A stretch of DNA of 64,000 nt, from NCBI GenBank assembly GCA_028707535.1, contig JAQWAU010000002.1:1-64000 (forward strand). Direction: 5' to 3'. This document shows positions 7,131 to 15,714 of this stretch, piece after piece. The stretch is from Heliobacteriaceae bacterium (GTDB lineage Bacteria; Bacillota; Desulfitobacteriia; Heliobacteriales; Heliobacteriaceae). The position numbers and the translations under genes are program-made. The stretch's first letter is position 1, and each line of letters opens with the position of its first letter. Below the pieces are notes generated by a model. That model made no database searches and was not told where the DNA came from. It was given only the letters and a program-made list of their open reading frames with translations.

Positions 7131-7937
7131 ATGACCGCAAAAATACGGGTGCTTGTTAGTGGTGCAGGCGGCCGGGTGGGGCGTGAAGTAGTAAAGGCTG
7201 TGCTTGGGGACCAGGCTATGCAATTAGTTGGCGTGGTGGACCCTTGGGCGGTTGGTAAGGATGCGGCTGTTCTGGCCGGGTTGCCGGCTTGTGGGATGAC
7301 GGTGCAAGGTGACTTGGCTACAGCCATCCAAGAAAGCCGGCCGGAAGTGATGGTCGACTTTACCAATCCGGCCGTGGTCAGGGAGAATATCCGGGTGGCC
7401 TTACAGGCTAAAGTATCCCCGGTGGTTGGGACTACCGGTTTGACGGACAATGACTTGCTGGAAATTGATGGCTGGGCCAAGGAAGATGCTACCAGTTGCC
7501 TGGTAGCTCCCAACTTTGCGGTTGGGGCCTTGTTGATGATCCGGTTTGCCCAGGAGGCGGCCCGGTTCTTTCCCCATGTTGAAATTATTGAACTGCACCA
7601 TGATCAAAAACTAGATGCTCCTTCAGGCACGGCCCTGAAGACGGCGGAAGCGATCTCGCGGGAACGCAAGCAAGTTCGGCAGGGTCATCCCGACGAAAAA
7701 GAACGCTTTGCCGGTGTTCGTGGTGGTGAATTTGCCGGGATGCGGCTGCATAGCATCCGGTTGCCCGGCTTGATTGCCCACCAAGAAGTAATTTTTGGCG
7801 GGGTGGGGCAAACACTGACGATTCGGCACGATAGTACCTCCCGCGAGTCGTTTATGCCTGGGGTATTGTTGGCGATCCAACGGATCCGGTCGATTCGGGA
7901 AGGGTTGGTATACGGGCTGGAAAAACTTATTTTCTAA
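7131..7937 (+). CDS. dapB: 4-hydroxy-tetrahydrodipicolinate reductase
   Basis: Reduces 4-hydroxy-tetrahydrodipicolinate (the DapA product) to tetrahydrodipicolinate with NAD(P)H. The N-terminal nucleotide-binding motif is GAGGRVGREV (about residues 11-20), and the substrate-binding signature ELHHDQKLDAPSGTA carries the catalytic His pair and Lys. Length is 268 aa, as usual. ATG 7131 follows TAAGGAGG at ideal spacing. It leads the riboswitch-controlled operon dapB-dpaA-dpaB-asd-dapG-dapA, in which the DapA/DapB intermediate can go to DAP/lysine or, in the mother cell, to dipicolinate. Confidence 0.97.
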   Translation: MTAKIRVLVSGAGGRVGREVVKAVLGDQAMQLVGVVDPWAVGKDAAVLAGLPACGMTVQGDLATAIQESRPEVMVDFTNPAVVRENIRVALQAKVSPVVGTTGLTDNDLLEIDGWAKEDATSCLVAPNFAVGALLMIRFAQEAARFFPHVEIIELHHDQKLDAPSGTALKTAEAISRERKQVRQGHPDEKERFAGVRGGEFAGMRLHSIRLPGLIAHQEVIFGGVGQTLTIRHDSTSRESFMPGVLLAIQRIRSIREGLVYGLEKLIF

Positions 7938-7978
7938 GTGATAGCAACCTGCCTGTTTTGTTCCTTGATAATTGTGTT

Positions 7979-8007
7979 CACCACTCCCGTTTCCTGCTCA
8001 TAGTATG
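7979..8007 (+). promoter_or_regulatory. Candidate sigma-K promoter for dpaA-dpaB
   Basis: CACC (7979-7982) is followed after 16 bases by CATAGTATG (7999-8007), close to the late mother-cell sigma-K pattern (AC-rich -35, CATAnnnTA -10). It lies in the 112-base gap between dapB and dpaA. Bacillus spoVFA is known to be sigma-K dependent, so an internal sporulation promoter here makes biological sense. The match was found by eye. Confidence 0.5.
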
Positions 8008-8049
8008 TGGTACGATGACACCGCATCAGTGAGGAGGGCAGGAGACGCC

Positions 8050-8943
8050 ATGACAGTTTGGCAAGAAGTCCCGGTGGCTGTTTTGGGTGGAGATCGGCGG
8101 GAACGGGTGCTCGTCGAACACCTGGCCCGGTTGGGATACCAGATTAGTGTCGCTGGTTTACCGGTTGCTGCGGGGGAAAGGATCAGGCCTTGTGCGGACT
8201 TGGGGGATGCCATGACGGGGGTGGCCGCTGTAATCCTACCTATGCCGGGAACTAACCCTGAAGGGCAATTGTATGCTCCTTTGTACCCGGATCGGCTAAT
8301 CCTGAAGGATTCCCACTTCACGGCACTGCCCGAAAAAGCACCGGTGTTTGTTGGTGTGGGTAACGAGCGACTGCGAACCATGGTAATAGCTTGTGGGCTA
8401 CGACTGGTGGAGGTTGCCGAATTAGACGAAGTCGCCGTGTTGAATTCTGTGTCTTCCGCCGAAGGAGCCATTCAAGCGGCAATGGAGGGTTTACCGATTA
8501 CCATCCATTCCAGCCGGTCGGTGGTAATCGGTTTTGGGCGGATGGGGCTCACGTTGACCCGGCTGCTTTTGGCTTTAGGGGCCAAAGTACAGGTGGTGGC
8601 GCGCAATCCGGCAGCCAGGGCCCGGGCTTGGGAGATGGGGGCCGATACCCTATCTTGCCGGTCCTTAGCCCAGGTGCTGTCAACTGCCGATTTTGTTTTC
8701 AACACGGTTCCCGCCCCGGTCCTTACTGAGGCATTGCTTGTTGGGATGAACCGGGAGGCGATGATAGTCGACTTGGCTTCGGCTCCAGGGGGAACGGACT
8801 TCAGGGCGGCGGACCAGATGGGGATTAAGGCTGTGCTGGCCAGTGGTCTACCTGGCAAGGTGGCCCCAAAAACAGCGGGGGAAATATTGGCCCGCATATA
8901 TCCCGGCTTGATCGCCCATTATTTGGGCGATGGTGGTAGGTAG
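8050..8943 (+). CDS. dpaA: Dipicolinate synthase subunit A (SpoVFA)
   Basis: Together with DpaB this converts the dihydrodipicolinate-level intermediate to pyridine-2,6-dicarboxylic acid (DPA), the major small molecule of the spore core. The 297-aa protein has two Rossmann-type halves: an N-terminal VAVLGGDRRERVLVEHLA and a second dinucleotide fold HSSRSVVIGFGRMGLTLTRL (GFGRMG core). The chosen ATG 8050 has GAGGAGGGCAGGAG upstream; the longer frame from 7972 runs through the putative sigma-K promoter and is rejected. Cofactor is expected to be NAD(P). Expression is likely mother-cell specific as well as riboswitch-linked. Confidence 0.95.
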   Translation: MTVWQEVPVAVLGGDRRERVLVEHLARLGYQISVAGLPVAAGERIRPCADLGDAMTGVAAVILPMPGTNPEGQLYAPLYPDRLILKDSHFTALPEKAPVFVGVGNERLRTMVIACGLRLVEVAELDEVAVLNSVSSAEGAIQAAMEGLPITIHSSRSVVIGFGRMGLTLTRLLLALGAKVQVVARNPAARARAWEMGADTLSCRSLAQVLSTADFVFNTVPAPVLTEALLVGMNREAMIVDLASAPGGTDFRAADQMGIKAVLASGLPGKVAPKTAGEILARIYPGLIAHYLGDGGR

Positions 8944-8964
8944 ATCCCTGGGGAGGCGTGCAGG

Positions 8965-9555
8965 ATGCGATTAAAAGGAAGGTCCATCGGGTTCGCTGTC
9001 ACGGGATCTCATTGCACAATCACCAAGGTTCTCCCAGTGGTCAAACAGCTGGTTGAAGTCGAGGGAGCCCGGGTAACGCCTGTTTTCTCCGAAGCTGTCG
9101 CCTATACAGATACCAGATTTGGATCACCTAAATCATGGAAAGAAAATTTCGAACGGCTTACCGGGAATAAAGTGCTTTGTTCTATTACCGAAACAGAGCC
9201 GATTGGTCCGCATAAGCTCTTGGATGTGCTTGTGGTAGCCCCGTGTACGGGCAATACTGTGGCGAAGCTGGCTCATGCGATTACGGATTCCGCTGTTTTG
9301 ATGGCCGTGAAAGCACAGTTGCGTAATTCCCGTCCGGTGGTGCTGGCACTTTCCACCAATGATGGTTTGGGAGCCAACTTAAAAAACCTTGGTTTGGTGA
9401 TGAACTTCAAGAATATTTTTCTGGTACCTTTCGGTCAGGATAATCCTCAGGTTAAGCCAAACTCGGTTGTTGCCCGGATGGAATTGATTCCGGCGACGAT
9501 CGTTGCAGCTTTACAAAACAAACAAATTCAGCCCGTTTTGGTCGCCTATTCGTAG
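8965..9555 (+). CDS. dpaB: Dipicolinate synthase subunit B (SpoVFB), flavoprotein-like
   Basis: A 196-aa flavoprotein-fold subunit (same fold as phosphopantothenoylcysteine decarboxylase), seen in GFAVTGSHCTITKV near the N-terminus, VVAPCTGNTVAKLAHAITD in the middle and PFGQDNPQVKPNSVVARM near the end. It acts with DpaA in DPA synthesis. GGGGAGGCG precedes ATG 8965. It lies 21 bases after dpaA, and the two subunits are always adjacent in spore formers of this kind. Confidence 0.95.
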   Translation: MRLKGRSIGFAVTGSHCTITKVLPVVKQLVEVEGARVTPVFSEAVAYTDTRFGSPKSWKENFERLTGNKVLCSITETEPIGPHKLLDVLVVAPCTGNTVAKLAHAITDSAVLMAVKAQLRNSRPVVLALSTNDGLGANLKNLGLVMNFKNIFLVPFGQDNPQVKPNSVVARMELIPATIVAALQNKQIQPVLVAYS

Positions 9556-9592
9556 CTGGTGAGCCAACGGCGCAGACAAGGAGGCAAGTTTA

Positions 9593-10603
9593 GTGAAAAC
9601 GTACAACGTGGCAATTGTTGGTGCAACCGGGGCGGTCGGTCAGGAACTCCTTAAGGGATTGGCTGAACGGAGATTCCCGGTTGGGGAATTGCGCTTGTTG
9701 GCGAGCCAACGGTCGGCAGGCAAGAAAATGCAACACCAGGGTCGTGAACACACGATTGGGTTGACTGATGCCAACGCTTTTGCGGGTATGGATGTCGTAT
9801 TCTTTGCGGGTGGGTCGGTATCTACCCAGTTTGCCGAACCGGCAGTTGCGGCTGGGGCGGTTGTTATTGACAACTCTTCGGCGTTCCGTCTTAACCCGGA
9901 GGTACCCTTGGTGGTGCCGGAAGTCAACCCGGAGGATCTTGATTGGCACCAGGGCATTATTGCCAATCCCAACTGTTCAACGATCATTTTTGTGGTTGCT
10001 TTAAAACCATTGCACGATGAGGCAACGGTGAAGCGGGTAGTCGTATCCACTTATCAGGCGGTTTCGGGTGCCGGAAGATCGGGGATTGATGAACTCACCA
10101 GGCAAACCAACCAGATTTTGCGGGGAACGGAGGCGGAAAGGCAGGTTTTTCCTTACCCGATTGCCTTTAATTTGATCCCCCATATTGATGTATTCCAGGA
10201 AGGCAGGTATACCAAAGAAGAGTGGAAGATGGTTAAGGAGACCCAGAAGATCCTGCACGTACCGGATTTGCGGATTACGGCTACAACGGTGCGGGTTCCC
10301 GTCTACCGTAGCCATTCGGAATCGATTAATATTGAGTTTGCTCAGAAAATAACGGCGGCGAAAGCCCGGGAAGTTTTGGCCAAGGCTCCCGGTGTTGTCG
10401 TCGTTGATGATCCGGAGGAAAAAAAATATCCGATGCCCCTTTATACCTCCAATCAAGACGAGGTTTTCGTGGGCCGGATCCGGGAAGATTTTTCTGTGGA
10501 TAACGGCTTAAATATATGGGTGGTAGCCGATCAGATTCGCAAAGGGGCAGCTACCAACGCAATTCAAATTGCCGAGACGATGATTAAACGTAACTTGTTA
10601 TAG
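9593..10603 (+). CDS. asd: Aspartate-semialdehyde dehydrogenase
   Basis: Reduces beta-aspartyl phosphate to aspartate semialdehyde with NADPH, feeding lysine/DAP, threonine and methionine synthesis. Motifs: VAIVGATGAVGQELL (NADP-binding glycine loop, about residues 5-17), NPNCSTI with the active-site cysteine, and the substrate-binding YQAVSGAGRSG. Length 336 aa is standard. The GTG start at 9593 follows AAGGAGG. Third function in the riboswitch operon, between the DPA genes and dapG as in Bacillus. Confidence 0.97.
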   Translation: MKTYNVAIVGATGAVGQELLKGLAERRFPVGELRLLASQRSAGKKMQHQGREHTIGLTDANAFAGMDVVFFAGGSVSTQFAEPAVAAGAVVIDNSSAFRLNPEVPLVVPEVNPEDLDWHQGIIANPNCSTIIFVVALKPLHDEATVKRVVVSTYQAVSGAGRSGIDELTRQTNQILRGTEAERQVFPYPIAFNLIPHIDVFQEGRYTKEEWKMVKETQKILHVPDLRITATTVRVPVYRSHSESINIEFAQKITAAKAREVLAKAPGVVVVDDPEEKKYPMPLYTSNQDEVFVGRIREDFSVDNGLNIWVVADQIRKGAATNAIQIAETMIKRNLL

Positions 10604-10646
10604 ACTCATCCGATGTGGCGGCCAGCACTCACCAGGAGTGAGGCTA

Positions 10647-11945
10647 TTGAGAATTGCAATTTTGAAATTCGGAGGTACTTCCTTAGGTACCAGGCAAATG
10701 CGCCGGCAAGCAATTGCGCGGGTGCAGGAAACACTGGGGACCGAGTGCCAGGTAATTGTGGTGGTTTCGGCTATGGGCCGTCTTGGGGAACCGTATGCTA
10801 CCGACACATTATTAAGTTTATTGGCGGAAAACGAGCCGGTGTTGCCGGCCAGGGAAAAAGACTTGCTCATGGCTTGTGGGGAGATTATTTCCGGGGTTAT
10901 AATTACAGCAGAATTACAGCAAGCCGGGATTGATGCTGTGTTTCTCCTTGGGGGGCAGGCCGGTATTTTAACCTCCGCCCAGTTTGGTGAAGCCCGAATA
11001 TTACGGGTAGAACCGGAACGAATTTACGAAGGGTTACGGCAGGGAAAGGTTGTCGTCGTTGCCGGTTTCCAGGGAGTGGACAAAAGCGGGGAGATGACTA
11101 CCTTGGGCCGGGGGGGCAGTGATACGACTGCAGTGGCCCTAGGAGCAGCGGTTAAGGCGGAAATAGTGGATATTTTTACTGATGTGGAAGGAGTCATGAC
11201 TGCCGATCCCCGGCTGGTAGCTGATGCCCGGATTCTCCACTGGGTGTCATATCAGGAAGTGTGTCAATTCGCCCATGAAGGGGCGAAAATTATTCATCCG
11301 CGGGCTGTCGAAATTGCGATGCAAAGCCATGTGACCGTACGGGTTAGAAGTACCAGGTCGGCTGGGACCGGGACCTTGATCTGCGGCCCACCGGGAGAAG
11401 GGGGCAGTTTGGATTTTCACCCGGACCACCTAATTACAGGCATTGCTCATACTAACCACATTTCGCAGATTAAAATCGCCATTGGGCAGGACCAAGACCC
11501 TTTGGTGGTAGAACTTGCCGTTTTTCAAGCATTATCCCAAGCGGGAATTAGCATTGACTTTATCAATGTTAGTCCTGCGGGAATTATTTTTACGGTTCCG
11601 GATGGTTTGGCCGCTAAGGTTGTAGCGATTCTGCAGGCGATGGAAATAAAGCCCCGGGTTGTTTCAACTTGTGCTAAAGTGGCCGTTGTTGGAATTAACA
11701 TGACCGGTGTCCCCGGGGTTATGGCGCAAATTGTGCAAGCCTTAAACCATGAAAAGATTCCGATTTTGCAATCGGCAGACTCCTATACGACTATTTGGTG
11801 CCTGATTGATGAGTGTTACTTGCCACAGGCGGTAAACGCGTTACACCGGCAGTTTTGCCTTGGTGATGATTATCGTTCACATGAGCAAAGGGGCGAACAT
11901 GATGGTCTTTGGAAGAGTAATTACCGCAATGGTGACCCCGTTTAA
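10647..11945 (+). CDS. dapG: Aspartate kinase with C-terminal ACT domains (DapG type)
   Basis: Phosphorylates aspartate, the first committed step of the pathway. KFGGTSLG near the N-terminus is the kinase signature, GRGGSDTTA binds ATP, and two ACT-type regulatory repeats follow from about residue 265. The TTG at 10647 is preferred over GTG 10638 because CAGGAG is then correctly spaced and the protein begins [12 protein letters not shown] as in Bacillus DapG. The C-terminus carries about 25 residues beyond the usual ACT end (after HRQFCLG); this tail overlaps the start of dapA by about 44 bases and has no family resemblance. Confidence 0.95.
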   Translation: MRIAILKFGGTSLGTRQMRRQAIARVQETLGTECQVIVVVSAMGRLGEPYATDTLLSLLAENEPVLPAREKDLLMACGEIISGVIITAELQQAGIDAVFLLGGQAGILTSAQFGEARILRVEPERIYEGLRQGKVVVVAGFQGVDKSGEMTTLGRGGSDTTAVALGAAVKAEIVDIFTDVEGVMTADPRLVADARILHWVSYQEVCQFAHEGAKIIHPRAVEIAMQSHVTVRVRSTRSAGTGTLICGPPGEGGSLDFHPDHLITGIAHTNHISQIKIAIGQDQDPLVVELAVFQALSQAGISIDFINVSPAGIIFTVPDGLAAKVVAILQAMEIKPRVVSTCAKVAVVGINMTGVPGVMAQIVQALNHEKIPILQSADSYTTIWCLIDECYLPQAVNALHRQFCLGDDYRSHEQRGEHDGLWKSNYRNGDPV

Positions 11946-12786
11946 CGAAGAATTGGCGGTTGACTACCAAGGAGCGGCGGAACTGGCCCGGTATTTGGCG
12001 GCGAATGGGTCGGACGGGATTGTCGTGGCTGGTACTACGGGGGAATCACCAACTTTAAGCACTGCGGAAAAAGTAAAACTATTTGCCGCCGTAGTAGAGG
12101 CAGTAGGTGACCGGGTAGCGGTGATTGCCGGCACGGGCAGCAACAATACTGCAGCATCCATCGCCTTGACCCGGGAAGCCGAGGCGGTTGGTGTTCATGG
12201 GGTGCTGTTGGTTGGGCCTTATTATAATAAACCACCGCAACCAGGGTATTACGAACATTTTGCCGCCATTGCCCGGGCTACTTCCCTGCCGGTCATGCTC
12301 TATAATATTCCCGGACGTACCGCAGCGAATATTTTGCCGGCAACGGTGGCCCGCCTCGCGGCAATCGATAATATTGTCGCGATTAAGGAAGCTGCCGGCT
12401 GCCTGGACCAAGTGAGCGAATTGGTGCGCATTCTACCACCCGGATTCAAGGTATATTCCGGTGATGATTCGTTAACCTTACCATTATTGTCCGTAGGTGG
12501 TTTTGGGGTGGTCAGTGTTGCTTCGCATTTTGTCGGGCAGGATCTACAGGCGATGATTGCCCATTTTTTGGCCGGTAATGTCAAAGAGGCCACGGCGATT
12601 CATTTGCGGTTATATCCGCTGCTCAAAGGCCTATTTATTGTAACTAATCCCATTCCCGTCAAAGCGGCGCTGAACCTTAGAGGCCTGCCGGCCGGGGGAT
12701 TGCGCCTACCTCTTTTGCCCGCGGCAGAAAAGGAAGTGGCCTCAATCCGGCAGTTGCTCGTTGACTACCGTTTGTTGCCGGCTTGA
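11902..12786 (+). CDS. dapA: 4-hydroxy-tetrahydrodipicolinate synthase
   Basis: Condenses pyruvate with aspartate semialdehyde. It is a TIM-barrel Schiff-base enzyme: GTTGESPTL near the N-terminus, MLYNIPGRT with the proton-relay tyrosine, and VAIKEAAG with the catalytic lysine. Two adjacent ATG codons (11899, 11902) follow AAAGGGG; the second gives better spacing and the usual [14 protein letters not shown] start. The gene begins inside the 3' end of dapG, suggesting translational coupling, and ends at a strong terminator that closes the operon. Length 294 aa. Confidence 0.96.
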   Translation: MVFGRVITAMVTPFNEELAVDYQGAAELARYLAANGSDGIVVAGTTGESPTLSTAEKVKLFAAVVEAVGDRVAVIAGTGSNNTAASIALTREAEAVGVHGVLLVGPYYNKPPQPGYYEHFAAIARATSLPVMLYNIPGRTAANILPATVARLAAIDNIVAIKEAAGCLDQVSELVRILPPGFKVYSGDDSLTLPLLSVGGFGVVSVASHFVGQDLQAMIAHFLAGNVKEATAIHLRLYPLLKGLFIVTNPIPVKAALNLRGLPAGGLRLPLLPAAEKEVASIRQLLVDYRLLPA

Positions 12787-12788
12787 GT

Positions 12789-12823
12789 AAAGAACCACTC
12801 TGCGGGGTGGTTCTTTAATTTTT
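12789..12823 (+). terminator. Terminator of the dap/dpa operon
   Basis: AAAGAACCAC pairs perfectly with GTGGTTCTTT around an 8-base loop and is followed by AATTTTT. Confidence 0.9.
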
Positions 12824-12864
12824 GATCCTGATGATGTTGTGGAAAGATAGAAAGAAGGGAAAAC

Positions 12865-12893
12865 TTGTATCCGGATCACAAACCTTGTATAAT
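12865..12893 (+). promoter_or_regulatory. Sigma-A promoter for rnj
   Basis: TTGTAT (12865-12870) and a perfect TATAAT (12888-12893) are 17 bases apart. Transcription would start near 12900, leaving a leader of about 140 bases before the RNase J start. Confidence 0.75.
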
Positions 12894-12935
12894 GAAAGCA
12901 ACAGGGTTGTTCGGAGTTTTTTGCGGGGTACTTGA

Positions 12936-13020
12936 CGGCGGTGGCGGGACCGCCGGGAGGAATTTTTTGTTTACGTAAATGATAGCAACACCCTTCCATT
13001 GCCGGGAGGGGCTTTTTGTT
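12936..13020 (+). promoter_or_regulatory. Putative attenuator leader upstream of rnj
   Basis: The leader has a hairpin CGGCGGT/ACCGCCG (about 12937-12956) and then a terminator-like hairpin CCCTTCC (12991-12997) with GGGAGGG (13004-13010) followed by CTTTTT. The 9-mer GCCGGGAGG occurs twice, at 12952-12960 and 13001-13009, each followed by a T run. The first copy can pair with CCTTCC too, so it could act as an antiterminator. No known riboswitch consensus was recognised. Confidence 0.45.
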
Positions 13021-13041
13021 GTGGGAAAAAGGAGAGGTGCC

Positions 13042-14703
13042 ATGGGTGCGCGAGACAAGGTCTCGATCATCCCGTTAGGCGGGATGGGCGAAATTGGAAA
13101 AAACATGACAGTAATTAAAGTTAACCAGGAAATGGTAATAGTCGATTGTGGGGTTATGTTTCCTGAAGATGAAATGTTAGGCATCGATGTTGTTATTCCA
13201 GATGTTTCTTACTTGCTGGAAAATAAGGATATGATCCGGGGCATCGTGCTGACCCACGGTCATGAAGACCACATCGGAGCCTTGCGGTTTATTCTTAAGG
13301 ACTTACCGGTGCCGGTTTTCGGCACCAAGTTGACTTTAGCTCTGGTTAAGAATAAGCTACGGGAACAAAATATTTCTGGCGGAGTCAGCTTTTATCCGGT
13401 GAAGCCCAGAGATGTAGTGAAAATTGGCTCGATCCGGGCTGAGTTTATCCGGGTGTGCCATAATATTCCGGATGCGGTGGCTGTTGCCCTGCATACACCT
13501 GCCGGGACAATCGTGCATACCGGTGACTTTAAGTTTGACCAAACCCCGGTAGACGGCCAGCCGGTTGATTATTTCCGGTTAGCCCAATTGGGTGAAAACG
13601 GTGTACTAGCCTTGCTTTCCGATTCTACCGGGGCGGAGCGTCCGGGGTTTACTCCTTCGGAGCAAGTTGCCTTTGGCCGGTTGGAAGAGGTTTTTCGGAC
13701 GGCCAAGGGCCGGATCGTGGTTGCCACTTATGCTTCGAGTTTGTACCGCATTCAACAGACCTTTCTGATTGCTGCCCGGCATGGCCGGCAAGTAGCGGTA
13801 GTCGGCAAAGCGATACAGGAAGTTGTCGATGTGGCCTTGGCCAATGGCTACTTGGCGGTCCCCCGGGGTACCTTGTTTGAACAGAATGATTTGACCAGCA
13901 TTCCCAAAGAAAAAACGGTGATTTTGACTACCGGTCTACGAGCGGAACCACTAAGCATGATGACACGGGGCTCTTTGGCGGATACCCGGTTAGGGAACTA
14001 CCAGACAGGAGACACCGTCATTATTTCGTCTAGTCCGGTTGCGGGCAATGAACGGTCGGTTTCCCGGACGATCGATAATCTGTGTAAATTAGGGGCGGAT
14101 GTTTACCACGAAGTTGCGGGAACCCAAATTCCCGGTCATGCCGGTCAAGAAGAACTCAAGTTGATGCTAAATCTGATCCGGCCCAAATATTTTGTGCCGA
14201 TCCAAGGCGAGTACCGGATGCTGATCCGGCACACTAAATTGGCTCAAGAAGTTGGGATTTCACCAGATAAGATTTTTGTGCTTGACAATGGTCAAGTCTT
14301 GGAGTTGTCAGCAAAAAAAGCGGGCTTGACCACCAAGGTACCGGCCGGTCGGGTATTGGTTGACGGCCTTGGGGTTGGTGATGTCGGTAACATTGTTTTG
14401 CGGGACCGGCGCCAATTATCTCAGGATGGTATTCTGATCGTTGTAGTAACGATCAGTAAAGAAAATGGCCAGATTTTGGCTGGCCCGGATATGGTTTCCC
14501 GGGGTTTTGTTTACGTTCGGGAAGCCGAGGAATTAATGGAAGAAGCGAAATTGAAGGTTAAGCAGGCGTTAGATAAACAGGGCGAACGGAAGATTACCGA
14601 ATGGGTGGCCATCAAGACAAATGTGCGGGACGTTCTGTCGAAATTCCTTTACGAAAAAACCCGGCGCCGGCCGATGATTTTACCGATTATCATGGAGGTT
14701 TAA
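13042..14703 (+). CDS. rnj: Ribonuclease J (metallo-beta-lactamase family)
   Basis: A 553-aa RNase J with 5'-exonuclease/endonuclease activity in mRNA turnover and rRNA maturation. The beta-lactamase core shows HGHEDHIGA (zinc ligands, about residues 73-81), HTGDFKFD, and the beta-CASP and C-terminal regions follow, including SSPVAGNERSVSRTID and GHAGQEELK. ATG 13042 with AAAAAGGAGAGG upstream is chosen; the upstream ATG at 12979 would run through the terminator hairpin. Position after dapA equals Bacillus rnjB. Followed directly by tepA. Confidence 0.95.
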   Translation: MGARDKVSIIPLGGMGEIGKNMTVIKVNQEMVIVDCGVMFPEDEMLGIDVVIPDVSYLLENKDMIRGIVLTHGHEDHIGALRFILKDLPVPVFGTKLTLALVKNKLREQNISGGVSFYPVKPRDVVKIGSIRAEFIRVCHNIPDAVAVALHTPAGTIVHTGDFKFDQTPVDGQPVDYFRLAQLGENGVLALLSDSTGAERPGFTPSEQVAFGRLEEVFRTAKGRIVVATYASSLYRIQQTFLIAARHGRQVAVVGKAIQEVVDVALANGYLAVPRGTLFEQNDLTSIPKEKTVILTTGLRAEPLSMMTRGSLADTRLGNYQTGDTVIISSSPVAGNERSVSRTIDNLCKLGADVYHEVAGTQIPGHAGQEELKLMLNLIRPKYFVPIQGEYRMLIRHTKLAQEVGISPDKIFVLDNGQVLELSAKKAGLTTKVPAGRVLVDGLGVGDVGNIVLRDRRQLSQDGILIVVVTISKENGQILAGPDMVSRGFVYVREAEELMEEAKLKVKQALDKQGERKITEWVAIKTNVRDVLSKFLYEKTRRRPMILPIIMEV

Positions 14704-14774
14704 CGGCCAAAGCATGAACCTTTCCCGGGGTACACATAATGAAGTTGATCTTGTACTCAAGGGAGGGCGTGTCA

Positions 14775-15482
14775 ATGGCAGAACAACCGGGAAAAGAATC
14801 CACAGCAGATGAACAAAAAACGGAGGTTATCAAAGAACTTGGTGTAATCGAGATGCCAAAGGTGGACAGTAACATCCACTGCCTGACGATTGTTGGTCAG
14901 GTAGAAGGGCATATGGTGTTGCCGCCACAAAACAAGACAACAAAATACGAACACATCATTCCCCAGTTGGTTGCTATGGAACAGAGCAGGGAGATCGAGG
15001 GAGTTTTAATCGTTTTGAACACGGTGGGTGGGGACGTGGAGGCCGGGCTGGCCATGGCGGAAATGATTACCGGCCTGTCGAAACCTACCGTTTCCCTGGT
15101 CTTGGGCGGCGGACATTCCATCGGGGTACCGATCGCGGTGGCGGCTGATTATTCGTTTATTGCCTCGACAGCAACCATGACGATTCATCCGATCCGTTTA
15201 ACCGGCTTGGTGATCGGGGTGCCGTCAACGTTCGAGTACTTGGAAAAAATGCAGGAAAGAGTAGTAGCCTTTATTACCCGGAATTCCCGGGTAACGGTGG
15301 AAAAGTATAAGGAATTAATGTTTAAAACCGGGGAATTGACCAGAGACATCGGCACGGTAGTTGTCGGTAAAGAAGCGGTGGAGTACGGTTTGATCGATGG
15401 TGTGGGCGGAATAAGCGATGCGGTAAAAAGACTGCAGGAAATGATTGCCGCCCGTAAAGAGGAGGGGGGACTGGTGCAGTGA
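14775..15482 (+). CDS. tepA: ClpP-like translocation-enhancing protease TepA
   Basis: A 235-aa serine-protease-fold protein of the ClpP/crotonase superfamily. The substrate strand [19 protein letters not shown] and the nucleophile region [18 protein letters not shown] are visible, followed by TMTIHPIR in the histidine position. TepA homologues act on signal peptides or secreted proteins in the cytoplasm of Bacillus. ATG 14775 with AGGGAGGGCG upstream is chosen over 14739. It overlaps the next gene (ylzJ) by four bases and lies in the conserved rnj-tepA-ylzJ-ftsK order. Confidence 0.92.
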   Translation: MAEQPGKESTADEQKTEVIKELGVIEMPKVDSNIHCLTIVGQVEGHMVLPPQNKTTKYEHIIPQLVAMEQSREIEGVLIVLNTVGGDVEAGLAMAEMITGLSKPTVSLVLGGGHSIGVPIAVAADYSFIASTATMTIHPIRLTGLVIGVPSTFEYLEKMQERVVAFITRNSRVTVEKYKELMFKTGELTRDIGTVVVGKEAVEYGLIDGVGGISDAVKRLQEMIAARKEEGGLVQ

Positions 15483-15691
15483 TCCTTTATACACCGGTTC
15501 CCCCGGAAATGATCTTCGCCGGCCTGGAATCGCCTGTTCCCCAGATGGCGGTGCTGAAATTTAAAGGGAAACCGGTCATGGGTTATCAGGTAGGGGATGG
15601 TCGTTATGAATTAACCCGGGTGCTTAGCACTGATCCGGCGGACTTTCTGGACCCTGACCTGCAACCCGGCCGGCAGATTAGGCCTGATTGA
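15479..15691 (+). CDS. ylzJ: YlzJ-like small protein
   Basis: A 70-aa protein starting [13 protein letters not shown], the typical YlzJ opening, with [23 protein letters not shown] later. GTG 15479 overlaps the tepA stop (GTGA), indicating translational coupling. The family always lies between tepA and spoIIIE/ftsK in spore-forming Firmicutes; its function is unknown. Confidence 0.85.
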   Translation: MILYTPVPPEMIFAGLESPVPQMAVLKFKGKPVMGYQVGDGRYELTRVLSTDPADFLDPDLQPGRQIRPD

Positions 15692-15714
15692 CAGAATGGG
15701 TATGGTGATCGACT

